Shown one piece after another: positions 34,439-45,300 of a DNA stretch of 64,000 nucleotides. Location: positions 62,001 through 126,000 of the forward strand of contig NZ_NRRS01000011.1 of assembly GCF_016583795.1 (NCBI RefSeq), read 5' to 3'. The position numbers and the translations under genes were made by a program. The notes under the pieces were generated by a model. The model was not told the origin of the DNA. It saw only the letters and a list, made by a program, of their open reading frames with translations, and did no database searches. This stretch comes from Rhabdochromatium marinum (GTDB lineage Bacteria; Pseudomonadota; Gammaproteobacteria; Chromatiales; Chromatiaceae). How positions within the stretch are numbered: the first letter of the stretch is position 1; each line of letters begins with the position of its first letter.

Positions 34439-36925
34439 TCAGACCCTGCTCAGCCGCTGGCTGATCGCTGGGGAGGCGGTACGCTCGGCCAATTGTTGGA
34501 TGCTCGCTCCCCAGCGCCGCGTCTGCACCCAAGCGTTATAACGCGACAGGTTGGTTCGCCAACCAAGGTCGCCCGCATAGGGAAAGGACAGTCGCTCCAG
34601 GTGATACAGCTCAACCCGTGGCGTATACCAGATGGAATAACCGGCTGCCCGTAGTTTCAGACACAGATCGGAATCCTCAAAATCGCCGAGAATATAGTCC
34701 TCGGATAGACCTCCCACTTCAACATAGACTGAGCGCTTCAGCAGCATGCAGGCGCCGGTCACCGCATCGACCGGTTGGGGGGCTGAATCGCCCGCCTGAT
34801 GATTGGGCAGCCCTTTGTCCGGATGGGTGTTGAACCAAAACCCGGGCAGGCTAGGTTCCTGGAAGAAGGTCATGCCGGCGTGCTGAATCAGTCCATCGGC
34901 AAACAACAGCTTGGGACCCAACGCACCGGGCGACTCCAGAGTTGCGAACATCTCAACCAGGCGACTCAGCCAGCCGGGTTGACGCGGAAAGACATCGGAA
35001 TTGAGCAACAGCAGATAATCGCCCTGTGCCTGGCGAGCGCCCAGATTGGTCGCCCCGGCATAGCCAAGATTGGCACCAGAGATCACGGTCTTGAAGGGGA
35101 CGCCAAAGAGTGGTGCATCTCGGCGACACAGGGCAACGAACTCATTGAGCCGCCCCGGGTCATCAAGCACATAAATCAGTTCGCAGCGGTGAAAATCCAC
35201 ATCATCGGCAAATTGCGCCAATTGATAGCTCAGTAAATCGACCCGACCATAGATGGGCACGATCAGCGACACTAGCGGCTCCTCGGGAAGGACACCAAAG
35301 GTTTCGATACGTGCTGTGATTTTCGGTCGCTTGCGCTCAGACCACAGCCCGGCAATGGTGGGACCAACCGTCCGGTCGTAAAAATCGAACAACTGCGGCG
35401 CCCAGGTCGGGAAACTGCCCAGTAATTCGCGAATCGCCGGCAGCGGCTGTTCGGCATTGACCGGTTGAACCGACAGCACTTGACGTCGGACACGACCATC
35501 GCGCATGCGCACGCGCAGGTATAGCGGCGTGTCGCCCTCCAGCGGCAGGGGCAATGCCACCCGCAGATTAAAGCCAATCAACTCATTCGCCGGGCTGAGT
35601 CCCTGCTGGCGCAGATAGCGACACACATCGGACCGGGCCATGTTGGGAATCTGTCTGGTCAAATCGACAAAAGCGCCAAAGGCGGTAAACAAGTGAATAG
35701 CGTCAATCTGGCACTGGCTGTCGGCAAGCCAGCCACGCAGATGCAGCCCATGATTGGACAGTGCCAACAGGGCGTCACAGTGCAGAATCACCTGTTCCCG
35801 GGTGCGCGAGCTAGGATTGATGGTCAGACTGTTCCGTGGATTGCGCAACCAGCCGCTCAGGGCATTCAACAACGGTTGTAACCCCTGTCGCTGGGCTTTT
35901 CGGTTCAGCTGTGGTCCGAAGCCCTCCAATAGCCGAAACGCCTGGCTTTGGTCGAGCATGTCGTGGCTGGCGGTCAAATCGATCACCGGATAGAGCGTGA
36001 CCAGGGCGATCATGCCATCATCCAGCTCGGCAGATAAAAAGCCTTTTTCCAACATCGCCAGGGGTTGATCCGTCAGGACGAAGCATTCCAGCCCTGGTTG
36101 ATCTTCCACCGGCAGACCAGCCCAGCGACATTGACGAACAAGCGGCGGATGAGGGCTGCGTATCAGCTGATTGGTCAAGTCTGTGCGCCCGGAGGGCAGA
36201 TGCAGCACCAAACGGCGCAAACGACCCGGCGCAGCGACCAGATAGCCGCTGAAGAACAGCCCAAGTCCAGGCAAACTGCCACAATGTTCGATATCCAGAA
36301 TAAAGGCTTGCTCGGGTCTAGCACCGCTGCGACGTACCCGACGTTTCAGTTGAATATGCGGAACGCTTGATGACAAAATTTGGCGCGAAATTTGTCTCAA
36401 GCTACTTGGTTTGGTCGAAACAGGATTTTTTTTCTCCGTCATGACAGCTGACGGCTTTTGATCAAGAGGCTGGAGCTGGGACTGAAACTTAGGCTCAGTC
36501 TGGGGTAAACCTGGCTCTAGAAGCGGTGCGAGCAGCGTATTGATAACCGAATCATCCAGAGCGGGAAAAGTCCGCGACAATCCCTTGCCTAATCCTTTGC
36601 GCAAACGGCGCAATTGCTCCGATGTAAACTCGCTAAAATCGACGTCTTTCCAGGCTGACAAACGGGCTTTACCGAGGCTGGCCAGCTTGGTGCCATTGGA
36701 GCCAAGCAATTTGATCGCAACCTTGTGCATCAGCAACGCCTCGCCGACCTGAGCGATGTAGATTACACGTCGCTGATCGGAATCTAAAGGTAAGCCCAGA
36801 TAGGGCTTTGGAATGTCATGGACTTTATTCAGGATCAGACGAAAATCGCGGGGTGGAGCTTCTTGATTCCAGCTGAGGATCAACAGGGAGGCATGACGAA
36901 ACGCCGCCAGGGTATGAATAGTCAT
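34439..36925 (-). CDS. GT2-family glycosyltransferase with long N-terminal region
   Basis: An 828-residue protein. The GT2 (GT-A fold) domain lies at about 550-800: VSLIVPIYGRVDLLSYQLAQ near 551, SGANLGYAGATNLGARQAQG, the DxD-type LLLLNSDVFPRQPGW near 638, and GGLSEDYILGDFEDSDLCLK, containing the catalytic ED. The ~540-residue N-terminal part is unassigned; it includes beta-rich stretches such as HLRGWLADSQCQIDAIHLF and a linker rich in Lys, Pro and Ser (about 140-190). Co-directional with and adjacent to the pyruvyl transferase-family gene, it probably elongates the surface glycan. Confidence 0.85.
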   Translation of the reverse strand: MTIHTLAAFRHASLLILSWNQEAPPRDFRLILNKVHDIPKPYLGLPLDSDQRRVIYIAQVGEALLMHKVAIKLLGSNGTKLASLGKARLSAWKDVDFSEFTSEQLRRLRKGLGKGLSRTFPALDDSVINTLLAPLLEPGLPQTEPKFQSQLQPLDQKPSAVMTEKKNPVSTKPSSLRQISRQILSSSVPHIQLKRRVRRSGARPEQAFILDIEHCGSLPGLGLFFSGYLVAAPGRLRRLVLHLPSGRTDLTNQLIRSPHPPLVRQCRWAGLPVEDQPGLECFVLTDQPLAMLEKGFLSAELDDGMIALVTLYPVIDLTASHDMLDQSQAFRLLEGFGPQLNRKAQRQGLQPLLNALSGWLRNPRNSLTINPSSRTREQVILHCDALLALSNHGLHLRGWLADSQCQIDAIHLFTAFGAFVDLTRQIPNMARSDVCRYLRQQGLSPANELIGFNLRVALPLPLEGDTPLYLRVRMRDGRVRRQVLSVQPVNAEQPLPAIRELLGSFPTWAPQLFDFYDRTVGPTIAGLWSERKRPKITARIETFGVLPEEPLVSLIVPIYGRVDLLSYQLAQFADDVDFHRCELIYVLDDPGRLNEFVALCRRDAPLFGVPFKTVISGANLGYAGATNLGARQAQGDYLLLLNSDVFPRQPGWLSRLVEMFATLESPGALGPKLLFADGLIQHAGMTFFQEPSLPGFWFNTHPDKGLPNHQAGDSAPQPVDAVTGACMLLKRSVYVEVGGLSEDYILGDFEDSDLCLKLRAAGYSIWYTPRVELYHLERLSFPYAGDLGWRTNLSRYNAWVQTRRWGASIQQLAERTASPAISQRLSRV

Positions 36926-37145
36926 AGGTTTTTATATCCCTCAATGAGGTCACCATCATCGCCACGCTTACCATGCGACTTCAACTCCCACCGCGCATTT
37001 GACGACTGCCAAGCGAACCGCCGCGCCGATCCGTGCCAACTCGCAGGCACGGGGATAAAGTGCTGATGTCCACACCAATGCCAACATGGGAAAGACATCG
37101 CCAGATCGCGCTCTGGGGGGTAATCGCTATCCGCGAAACTTTGAG
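36926..37145. other. Intergenic gap without recognised gene
   Basis: A 220-base stretch between the GT2 start and a doubtful small frame. It must contain the GT2 promoter. I see no RNA gene, repeat or clear terminator in it. Confidence 0.4.
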
Positions 37146-37496
37146 CTAATAGTCAGATTTGAAAATTGATGCAGGCCAGTACTGGCGCGAACATATTGCC
37201 CGGATATCAAAACAGAAGGCCATAGTATTGGCTCGGAGGCTATCGGGCAACTCGACGCTGCGGTTTTTGTAGTCATGATGACTGGGCAACACATCGGCTG
37301 GCGTAGTGCCCTTACCCACCCAGAGCGCGGCGGTGGTCAGAGGATGGGAAGCCTCGAGCTCATTAGACCACGACTCCTCGCGAATGCGCCTCCATAGCTC
37401 AGCAAAGGCGTGCTGAAAAAGGCGTAAGGCACGGATCGCTGATGCGGAAGAGCCAAGTTTAGACAGCCACTCAACGATACCCCTGCAACTGATCAA
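37146..37496 (-). CDS. Doubtful small hypothetical protein
   Basis: A 116-residue frame overlapping the 3' end of dctM by 26 bases. It includes ALRLFQHAFAELWRRIREES and a basic/hydrophobic mix with four cysteines, but no known motif. There is no convincing ribosome site. It could be a decayed gene or chance frame downstream of the TRAP operon. Confidence 0.25.
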   Translation of the reverse strand: MISCRGIVEWLSKLGSSASAIRALRLFQHAFAELWRRIREESWSNELEASHPLTTAALWVGKGTTPADVLPSHHDYKNRSVELPDSLRANTMAFCFDIRAICSRQYWPASIFKSDY

Positions 37497-38871
37497 GATA
37501 CTCCGGCAGGAACAATGAAATCTGCGGGATGTAGGTGATCAGCATCAAAAAGCCGAGCAGTAACAGCATCCAGGGCAGCACGGCACGAATCACCCAACCA
37601 ATGGACTCACCGGTGATGCCGGCAGTGACAAAGAGATTCAATCCCACCGGTGGCGTCAGCATGCCGATTTCCATGTTCACCACCATGATGATACCGAGAT
37701 GAATCGGATCAATACCGAGCTGTGTGGCAATAGGGAACAAAATGGGCGCCATAATCAGCAAAATCGCCGATGGCTCCATGAAATTCCCGGCAATCAGCAG
37801 CAGAATATTCACCACAATCAGAAATACCCAAGGCGCCAGCCCCCAGGCCACAATGGTCTCGGCAATCTCATGGGGAATGCGCTCAGTGGTCAGCACATGG
37901 GCGAACAGCATCGCATTGGCGATGATGAACAGCAGCATCAGACTCACCCGGGCGCCATCCATGACCACCTTGCGCACTTCCGGATGCCGCAAGCTGCGTG
38001 GCAAGGCCAGCACCACCTGATAGCTGTTGCGCCACAGCATGGCGCCCGCGCCCTCCCCCGGCTGCCGCCAGGGAATGCCTTTCAGGGGGCCCATGTCGCG
38101 ATAGCCAATCACCGCTACCAGATAGGCATAGACCGCCGATACCGCTGCGGCCTCGGTTGGGCTGGCGATGCCGCCATAGATGGATCCCAGCACAATGATG
38201 ATCAGCAGTAAGCCACCGGAGGCGCTGAAACCGGCGGACAATGCCTCGCGCAACCCCGGCCAGGGCTGAGCAGGCATTTGCTTGATGCGCGCGACAATGT
38301 AGATGGCAATCATCAGGATCAGGCCCATCATGATCCCCGGAATAAATCCCGCCATGAACATACGCGCCGCCGACACCTCGGTGGCTGCCGCATAAACCAG
38401 CATCACAATGGAGGGTGGTATCAGAATTCCCAGGGTGCCGGCATTGGTAATGACTCCGGCGGCAAAGGTCTTGGGATAGCCTGATTTGACCATGCCAGCG
38501 ATCACAATAGATCCGATCGCCGCCACGGTCGCCGGCGATGAGCCGGACACGGCGGCGAAGAGCATGCAGGCCAGCACCGAGGCCATCGCCAGACCGCCGC
38601 GAATATGACCCACCGCCGCCACCGCAAAGCGAATCATCCGCTTGGCCACGCCCCCGGTGGAGAGAAACTGCGATGACAGAATAAAGAAGGGAATCGCCAG
38701 TAACGTGTAATGCGCCGACAGGGTTTCAAACAGCTTGAGCGCAATGGAAGCGAGCGAATCGCTGGAAAACAACAGAATGGTGACAATGCTGGAGAAGCCC
38801 AGCGCCAGCGCGATCGGCATGCCGATCAGCAGGCAGGCAAACAACAGCACAAACAGCACAGTGGTCGTCAT
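37471..38871 (-). CDS. dctM: TRAP transporter large permease (DctM)
   Basis: A 466-residue inner-membrane protein with about 12-13 hydrophobic segments. Family-typical stretches include IPFFILSSQFLSTGGVAKRM, ACMLFAAVSGSSPATVAAIG, ITNAGTLGILIPPSIVMLVYA and MLTPPVGLNLFVTAGI. It is the ion-coupled translocation subunit of a tripartite TRAP importer, probably for C4-dicarboxylates or a related organic acid. The start overlaps the dctQ stop (ATGA). Confidence 0.93.
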   Translation of the reverse strand: MTTTVLFVLLFACLLIGMPIALALGFSSIVTILLFSSDSLASIALKLFETLSAHYTLLAIPFFILSSQFLSTGGVAKRMIRFAVAAVGHIRGGLAMASVLACMLFAAVSGSSPATVAAIGSIVIAGMVKSGYPKTFAAGVITNAGTLGILIPPSIVMLVYAAATEVSAARMFMAGFIPGIMMGLILMIAIYIVARIKQMPAQPWPGLREALSAGFSASGGLLLIIIVLGSIYGGIASPTEAAAVSAVYAYLVAVIGYRDMGPLKGIPWRQPGEGAGAMLWRNSYQVVLALPRSLRHPEVRKVVMDGARVSLMLLFIIANAMLFAHVLTTERIPHEIAETIVAWGLAPWVFLIVVNILLLIAGNFMEPSAILLIMAPILFPIATQLGIDPIHLGIIMVVNMEIGMLTPPVGLNLFVTAGITGESIGWVIRAVLPWMLLLLGFLMLITYIPQISLFLPEYLDQLQGYR

Positions 38872-39491
38872 GCGCGCGCTCCTCCCTGACTGCTCAGTCC
38901 AGCTCGCGCCGGCGGCGTTGAATCCGGCCCCGGTTTCGACGCTGGCTCTGGCTCTGGTTCATTCAGTTCCGCCATCAGATGCAGACTCTCTTCTGCCTCA
39001 TCGTGAAAGCCGAAGCCGCGCGCCTGCCCTCGCACCAGTCGCCACAGCAGGATGAGCAGGCGCAAGGACAACAGCCCGAGTCCAATAATCAAAATGCTGT
39101 CTGCCAGCCAGATGGGCAGCGGAATGTCTTTAAGCTCAATGCCAATTTTGTGCATCTTGCTCAGATACACCCAGCCGCCGTCAATAAAGAGTCCGCAATA
39201 GATCAGCGCCAAGATCACTGCCACAATGCTCAAAAGACGTTGCGCCAGCGGTGGCAGCAGGCGCACAAAGGCATCGACACCGATATGGGCACCGACCTTA
39301 AGCCCGTAAGAGACCCCGAACAGTACAAACCAGGCTGACAGGTACAGGGTGGCCTCCTGCCCCCAAGTCAGGCCAGTATTAAACACAAAACGCAGGATAA
39401 CCTCAAAGAACACCAGCAGCGTCATACTGACCAGCAGCAGAGCAATGATCGTCTCTTCGAGTTGATTCAGGATGCGGATCATACTGGGCAT
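38868..39491 (-). CDS. dctQ: TRAP transporter small permease (DctQ)
   Basis: A 207-residue membrane protein with four hydrophobic segments in the first ~165 residues (TIIALLLVSMTLLVFFEVIL; LYLSAWFVLFGVSYGLKVGA; LLSIVAVILALIYCGLFIDG; LADSILIIGLGLLSLRLLIL). A hydrophilic proline/glutamate-rich tail follows (EPEPEPASKPGP). It is the small membrane subunit of the TRAP system, between dctP (gap ~90 bases) and dctM (4-base overlap). Confidence 0.9.
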   Translation of the reverse strand: MPSMIRILNQLEETIIALLLVSMTLLVFFEVILRFVFNTGLTWGQEATLYLSAWFVLFGVSYGLKVGAHIGVDAFVRLLPPLAQRLLSIVAVILALIYCGLFIDGGWVYLSKMHKIGIELKDIPLPIWLADSILIIGLGLLSLRLLILLWRLVRGQARGFGFHDEAEESLHLMAELNEPEPEPASKPGPDSTPPARAGLSSQGGARA

Positions 39492-39583
39492 CGGCTCACC
39501 TCTGCGGATTTATTTGGGCAATTTATTGCGGCCATTGGGACCACGCATGGGTGACCCAAATGGCCCCGCCGTTGATTCAACCC

Positions 39584-40618
<1,035 letters not shown>

Positions 40619-40779
40619 TTAGGAAATGCGCAAATCGCGTCCAGCTTATCGCTGCATCTGAATTGCAGCGAACGGGCATTCTGCCCGAAATCGAACGGGC
40701 TTGCCCATCTGCGCGCCTGAGCGAAACACCCAGTCGCACATGCTATGCTTCCTCGACCCAGTCATCCGGAAACCGACGC

Positions 40780-42354
40780 ATGCGTTTCTTCAACACCGAG
40801 GGGCCAGTACGGCCTGACGATCACTACAGCGTGCCCCCGCTGTCACGCTGGGATCTCGATGAGGTGCTCACCCTCATCGAGCAAAAGAAATATTTCCTGC
40901 TGCACGCCCCGCGCCAAACCGGCAAGACCAGCTGTCTGCTGGCGCTGATGGATCATCTGAATCGGGAGGGGCGCTATCGGACGGTCTATGTCAATCTGGA
41001 AACCGCGCAGACCGCGCGCGAGGACGTTGCACTGGGAATGCGTGCGATCTGCGGCGCCATTGAAGCTGCCGCCCAGCTCTATCTGCACGATGAGCGACTG
41101 GCCGTCTGGACCGAAGCCGCCTGGAGCCGTCGTGGACCCAATGGGGTGCTCACAGGCCTGCTTGAGCACTGGAGCCAGCACAGTTCGCAGCCGCTGGTGG
41201 TGCTGCTTGATGAAGTGGATGCGCTGGTCGGTGACACTCTGATTTCGCTGCTGCGCCAGCTGCGCGCTGGCTACCCTCAGCGTCCAATGGCCTTTCCGCA
41301 CACAATGATCCTCTGTGGCGTGCGTGACCTGCGTGACTACCGGATTCATGCTAGCGGCGAGGCCAGCCCCATCACCGGCGGCAGCGCTTTCAATATTAAG
41401 GCCAAATCGCTGCGCTTAGGGGACTTCTCACCAGCCGAGACGCGCACGCTGCTGCTGGAGCACACCACCGCAACCGGGCAGATGTTTACCCCCGACGCAC
41501 TCAATCGTGTGTGGGAACTAACACAAGGTCAACCCTGGCTGGTCAATGCGCTGGCTTATCGTGCCTGTTTTGAGCTGCGCGCCGGCCGTGATCGCACCCA
41601 GGCCATCACCACCGAGCTAATCAACCAGGCCAAGGAAAAGATGATCATTGAGCGTGTCACCCACCTTGACCAGCTGGCCGACAAGCTACGCGAGGAACGG
41701 GTGCGACGAGTAATCGAGCCCATGCTGGCCGGAACCCTGATGGAACAGGTGCCCGAGGATGATCGTCAATATTTGCTCGATCTGGGACTCCTGCGCGAGA
41801 CCCAGGGCGGAGGTTTGATCGTCGCCAATCCCATCTACCGCGAGGTGCTACCACGCGCCCTGGCCAGCGGCCCCCAGGCCACCCTGCCCCAGCTCCAGCC
41901 CAGTTGGCTGACGCCTGAGGGGCAACTCGATCCCGCGCGCCTGCTCGAGGCCTTCCTGGGTTTCTGGCGCCAGCACGGCGAGCCGCTGTTCAAAAGTGCG
42001 CCCTATCACGAAATCGCCCCACATCTGGTGCTGATGGCTTTTTTGCAACGGGTGGTCAATGGCGGCGGGACGCTGGAGCGCGAATATGCCATCGGCGCGG
42101 GACGCATGGATCTGTGTCTACGTTATGGCACGCTCACGCTGGGGATAGAACTGAAGGTGTGGCGTGACACCAAGCCTGATCCACTCACCGAGGGATTGCA
42201 TCAGCTCGACGGCTATCTGGCCGGTTTGGCTCTGGAGACTGGCTGGCTGGTGATCTTTGATCGTCGCTCCGGGCAGCCGCCGCTGGCCGAACGGACCACC
42301 AGCACCCTGACCACCAGCCCCCAGGGACGGCACATTCTAGTGGTGCGTGCCTGA
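40780..42354 (+). CDS. AAA-like ATPase with C-terminal PD-(D/E)xK nuclease-like domain
   Basis: 524 residues from ATG 40780; the frame is open from 40612, but similarity begins at MRFFNTEGPVRPDDHYSVPP. Walker A APRQTGKTS is near residue 43 and Walker B LVVLLDEVDAL near 140. A helical middle (LTQGQPWLVNALAYRACFEL) resembles STAND/ORC-type ATPases of the 'AAA-like/DUF1703' group. The C-terminal ~90 residues contain GRMDLCL (near 440) and LGIELKVWR (near 456), the D...ExK pattern of PD-(D/E)xK nucleases. Such proteins are widespread and their biological role is not settled; a nucleic-acid or defence function is possible. It is a single gene, divergent from dctP. Confidence 0.8.
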   Translation: MRFFNTEGPVRPDDHYSVPPLSRWDLDEVLTLIEQKKYFLLHAPRQTGKTSCLLALMDHLNREGRYRTVYVNLETAQTAREDVALGMRAICGAIEAAAQLYLHDERLAVWTEAAWSRRGPNGVLTGLLEHWSQHSSQPLVVLLDEVDALVGDTLISLLRQLRAGYPQRPMAFPHTMILCGVRDLRDYRIHASGEASPITGGSAFNIKAKSLRLGDFSPAETRTLLLEHTTATGQMFTPDALNRVWELTQGQPWLVNALAYRACFELRAGRDRTQAITTELINQAKEKMIIERVTHLDQLADKLREERVRRVIEPMLAGTLMEQVPEDDRQYLLDLGLLRETQGGGLIVANPIYREVLPRALASGPQATLPQLQPSWLTPEGQLDPARLLEAFLGFWRQHGEPLFKSAPYHEIAPHLVLMAFLQRVVNGGGTLEREYAIGAGRMDLCLRYGTLTLGIELKVWRDTKPDPLTEGLHQLDGYLAGLALETGWLVIFDRRSGQPPLAERTTSTLTTSPQGRHILVVRA

Positions 42355-42371
42355 AGCCTTGGCCTCGCCCT

Positions 42372-45300
42372 TTACTCCGCCACTGCCAACGCCCTGACCG
42401 CGCCAAAATCGGTCTTGCCACTGCCGAGCTTGGGGATGGCCGCGACCCGGCGAATCTCCGCCGGAATGCTGAGCGGATTGACTCCGGCCGCCAGGAGGGC
42501 GGAACGTAGGTGCTCGGTGTCGATGTCATCGGCGACCAGCAACACAATGCGCTCGCCCTTGCGCGCATCGGGCAGATTCACCGCCGCCAGTTCCAGCTCG
42601 GGCCGTTCGAGTACGCGCCGCACCTGATCTTCCACCGCGCTCAGGCTGATCATCTCGCCGCCGAGCTTCGCAAAGCGCGAGTAGCGATCGACAATGGTCA
42701 AAAAGCCATCGACATCAAGATGGCCCTTATCGCCAGTTTTGTACCAGCGCACGCCATCAAGCTCGACCACAGCAGCGGCGGTTTTTTCCGGGTCACCCAG
42801 ATAGCCTTTCATCACCTGCACCCCACCGATCAGAATCAGCCCATCCTCATCCGGCGCCAGCGGCTGCAAACTGTCCGGATCCACCACCCGGAAACTGGTA
42901 CCGGGCAGTGGCAGGCCGACGGTGCCGGGTCGCGAGCCGGACTGAAGCTTCCAGCTCATTGGGTCGAGCGCATCCGGCACATTCACACTGGCCACTGGCG
43001 TGGTCTCGGTGGCGCCATAGCCTTCATAGATCGGCTTGTGGAATTTTAGCTCGAAAGCCTCGCGCACATCCGGACTCAGGCGTTCAGCACCGGCGACCAC
43101 TACCCGCAGCGATTGCAGCATCAGCGGATGAATCCGTCGGTTGCGGGTGTAGAGCCGCAGGAAGGTCGAGGTGCTGCACAACACGGTGACGCGATAGCGC
43201 GCGATGGCCTTGGCGCCGCCGACCGCATCGGTCGGATCCGGATGACAGACCATGGGGATCCCTTCCAGCAAGGGCATGAAGGTGGTCGCCGTCAGCCCGA
43301 ACGCATGAAACAGCGGCAGATTCGACAGCACGATGTCCTCGCGCTCGGTGTTCAGCACATCGGCAATCTGGCGCACATTGGCCAGGATGTTGCGATGCGT
43401 TAGCTCCACGCCCTTGGGTCGTCCCTCGCTACCGCTGGAGAACAGAACCGCAGCGGTGTCATCGGCCTGGCCAACCCGACCGAACAGCGCCAGCAGCGCC
43501 GACGCCGGCAGCAGGCTGCTCAGCAGCAGCATCCACAGCGCTTGCGGCTTGCTGATCGCCGCACGCAGCTCTTCCATGGCATGCAAACGCACCTCCGGCA
43601 AGGTGGCGCGCAGGTCGATACCACGCTGTTCGAGCTTGCGCAGAAACCGCTCCGAGGTGAGCAGATCGCGCACCCCGGCCTGTTCAACACCGGCACGCAG
43701 CGCCTCCTGGCTGGCCGTGTAATTGAGATTCACCACTGTTTTGCCGGCCACTAAGGCGGCCAGATTGGCGATAGCCCCGGCACTGGTCGCCGGCAGTACA
43801 ATGCCAATGGCCGATGTCTGGCCCATGCCCATGCCCATGCGCTTGATGCGCCCAGCAAACAGCAGCACCGCTGTGATCAAACGCCGATTCGACAGGCGCG
43901 TGCCACTGGAGTCCATCACCGCTGTTGCCCCCGGATCGCGGCGGGCTGCATGCAGCCAAGCCACCGGGAGTGGCGGCAGGGTAGCAACATAACGGCGCCA
44001 GGAAGTGACCGACAGCTCGAACACCGCCTGCTTGACCTGCTCGGCTGTGGCGGTCAGCGGCAGCGGGGTGCCAAAGGCGACCACGATCTCGCGTAGCCGC
44101 CCTTCACGGCGATCGGTCTTGAGTTTGGCGCTGGCATAGGAAAAGCGGCTGCCCCACAGGCCGCGCTGATAAAAGGGCACAATGACGCCCGGCCCGGCCG
44201 CCTGGGCCGCGCGCTCGAAGCCGCGCTTAAACTCATTGAGCTGGCCGGTCTTGCTCAGGGTTCCCTCGGGAAACAGACACACCACCTCGCCCGCATCCAG
44301 ACGCTCGGTCACGGCAGCAATCGCCTGGCGACTGCCCGCGCGCGAAATGGGCACCACTCCAAAGAAATCCAAAAACCAACGCAAATACCAGCGTTCATAG
44401 ATGTCGCGCTCCATCACAAAGCGCACCGGTCGCGGACTGGCCATCTGCACCATGGCCCAGTCGATCCAGCTGACATGATTGCCCAACAGTAGCACCCCGC
44501 CCTGAGCCGGCAGATGGGTCAGGCCCATCACGTTCAGCCGGTAGCGGGTCGCCATAACCCGCGCAATCACAAAGCGCACCAGGGATTGGGGCAGCTGATA
44601 CAGGGTGTAGATGGCCCCGACCGTGGCCACCAAGGCCAAAAACACCAGCAGCGTCAGACTGCCGAGCTGAAGATAGGCCGCCACGACCGTAAGGCCGAGA
44701 AAGCCCAGCATCAGCAGGTTCTGGATGAAATTATTCGCCGCCAGCACCCGTCCCAGTCCCGACTCGCCGGCATTGAACTGGATCAGCGCATTCAGCGGCA
44801 CCAGAAACAGGCCGCCGAGAAAGCCCAGCGCGAAAAAGTTCAGCGCAAACGCCCAGGCAGCAGTCAGCCCCGGCAGCACAAAGAGCGACAACGCAATGCC
44901 AATGGCGCCGACCGGAATCAGCGCCGTCTCGATATGCTGGCGCGACACTCGACCGGCCAGATAGGAGCCCAGAATAATGCCCAGCCCCGAGCAGGCCAGC
45001 AGTCCCTGGATGACGACCGTGTTGGTCTCAGCCAATGTCTCCTTGGCAAAGGCGGGAAAGACCGCCAGCACCACCTGGGAAATCGACCAGAACACCGCCA
45101 AGCCGACAATGGACAGCCAGATGACCTGATTATTCCAGGCGGCCGCCAAATTCTGGCGCAGATAGCGCCCGCTGACATAGGCCCCCCAGTCGAAACGCAG
45201 CGCGCTTCCGCTGCTCGTCTGCGGCAGCCGATAGGCCATGAACAATTCCGCCAGCGCACAGCCCACCAGCACCCAGCCCAGCGGCGCGATCAGCCGCATC

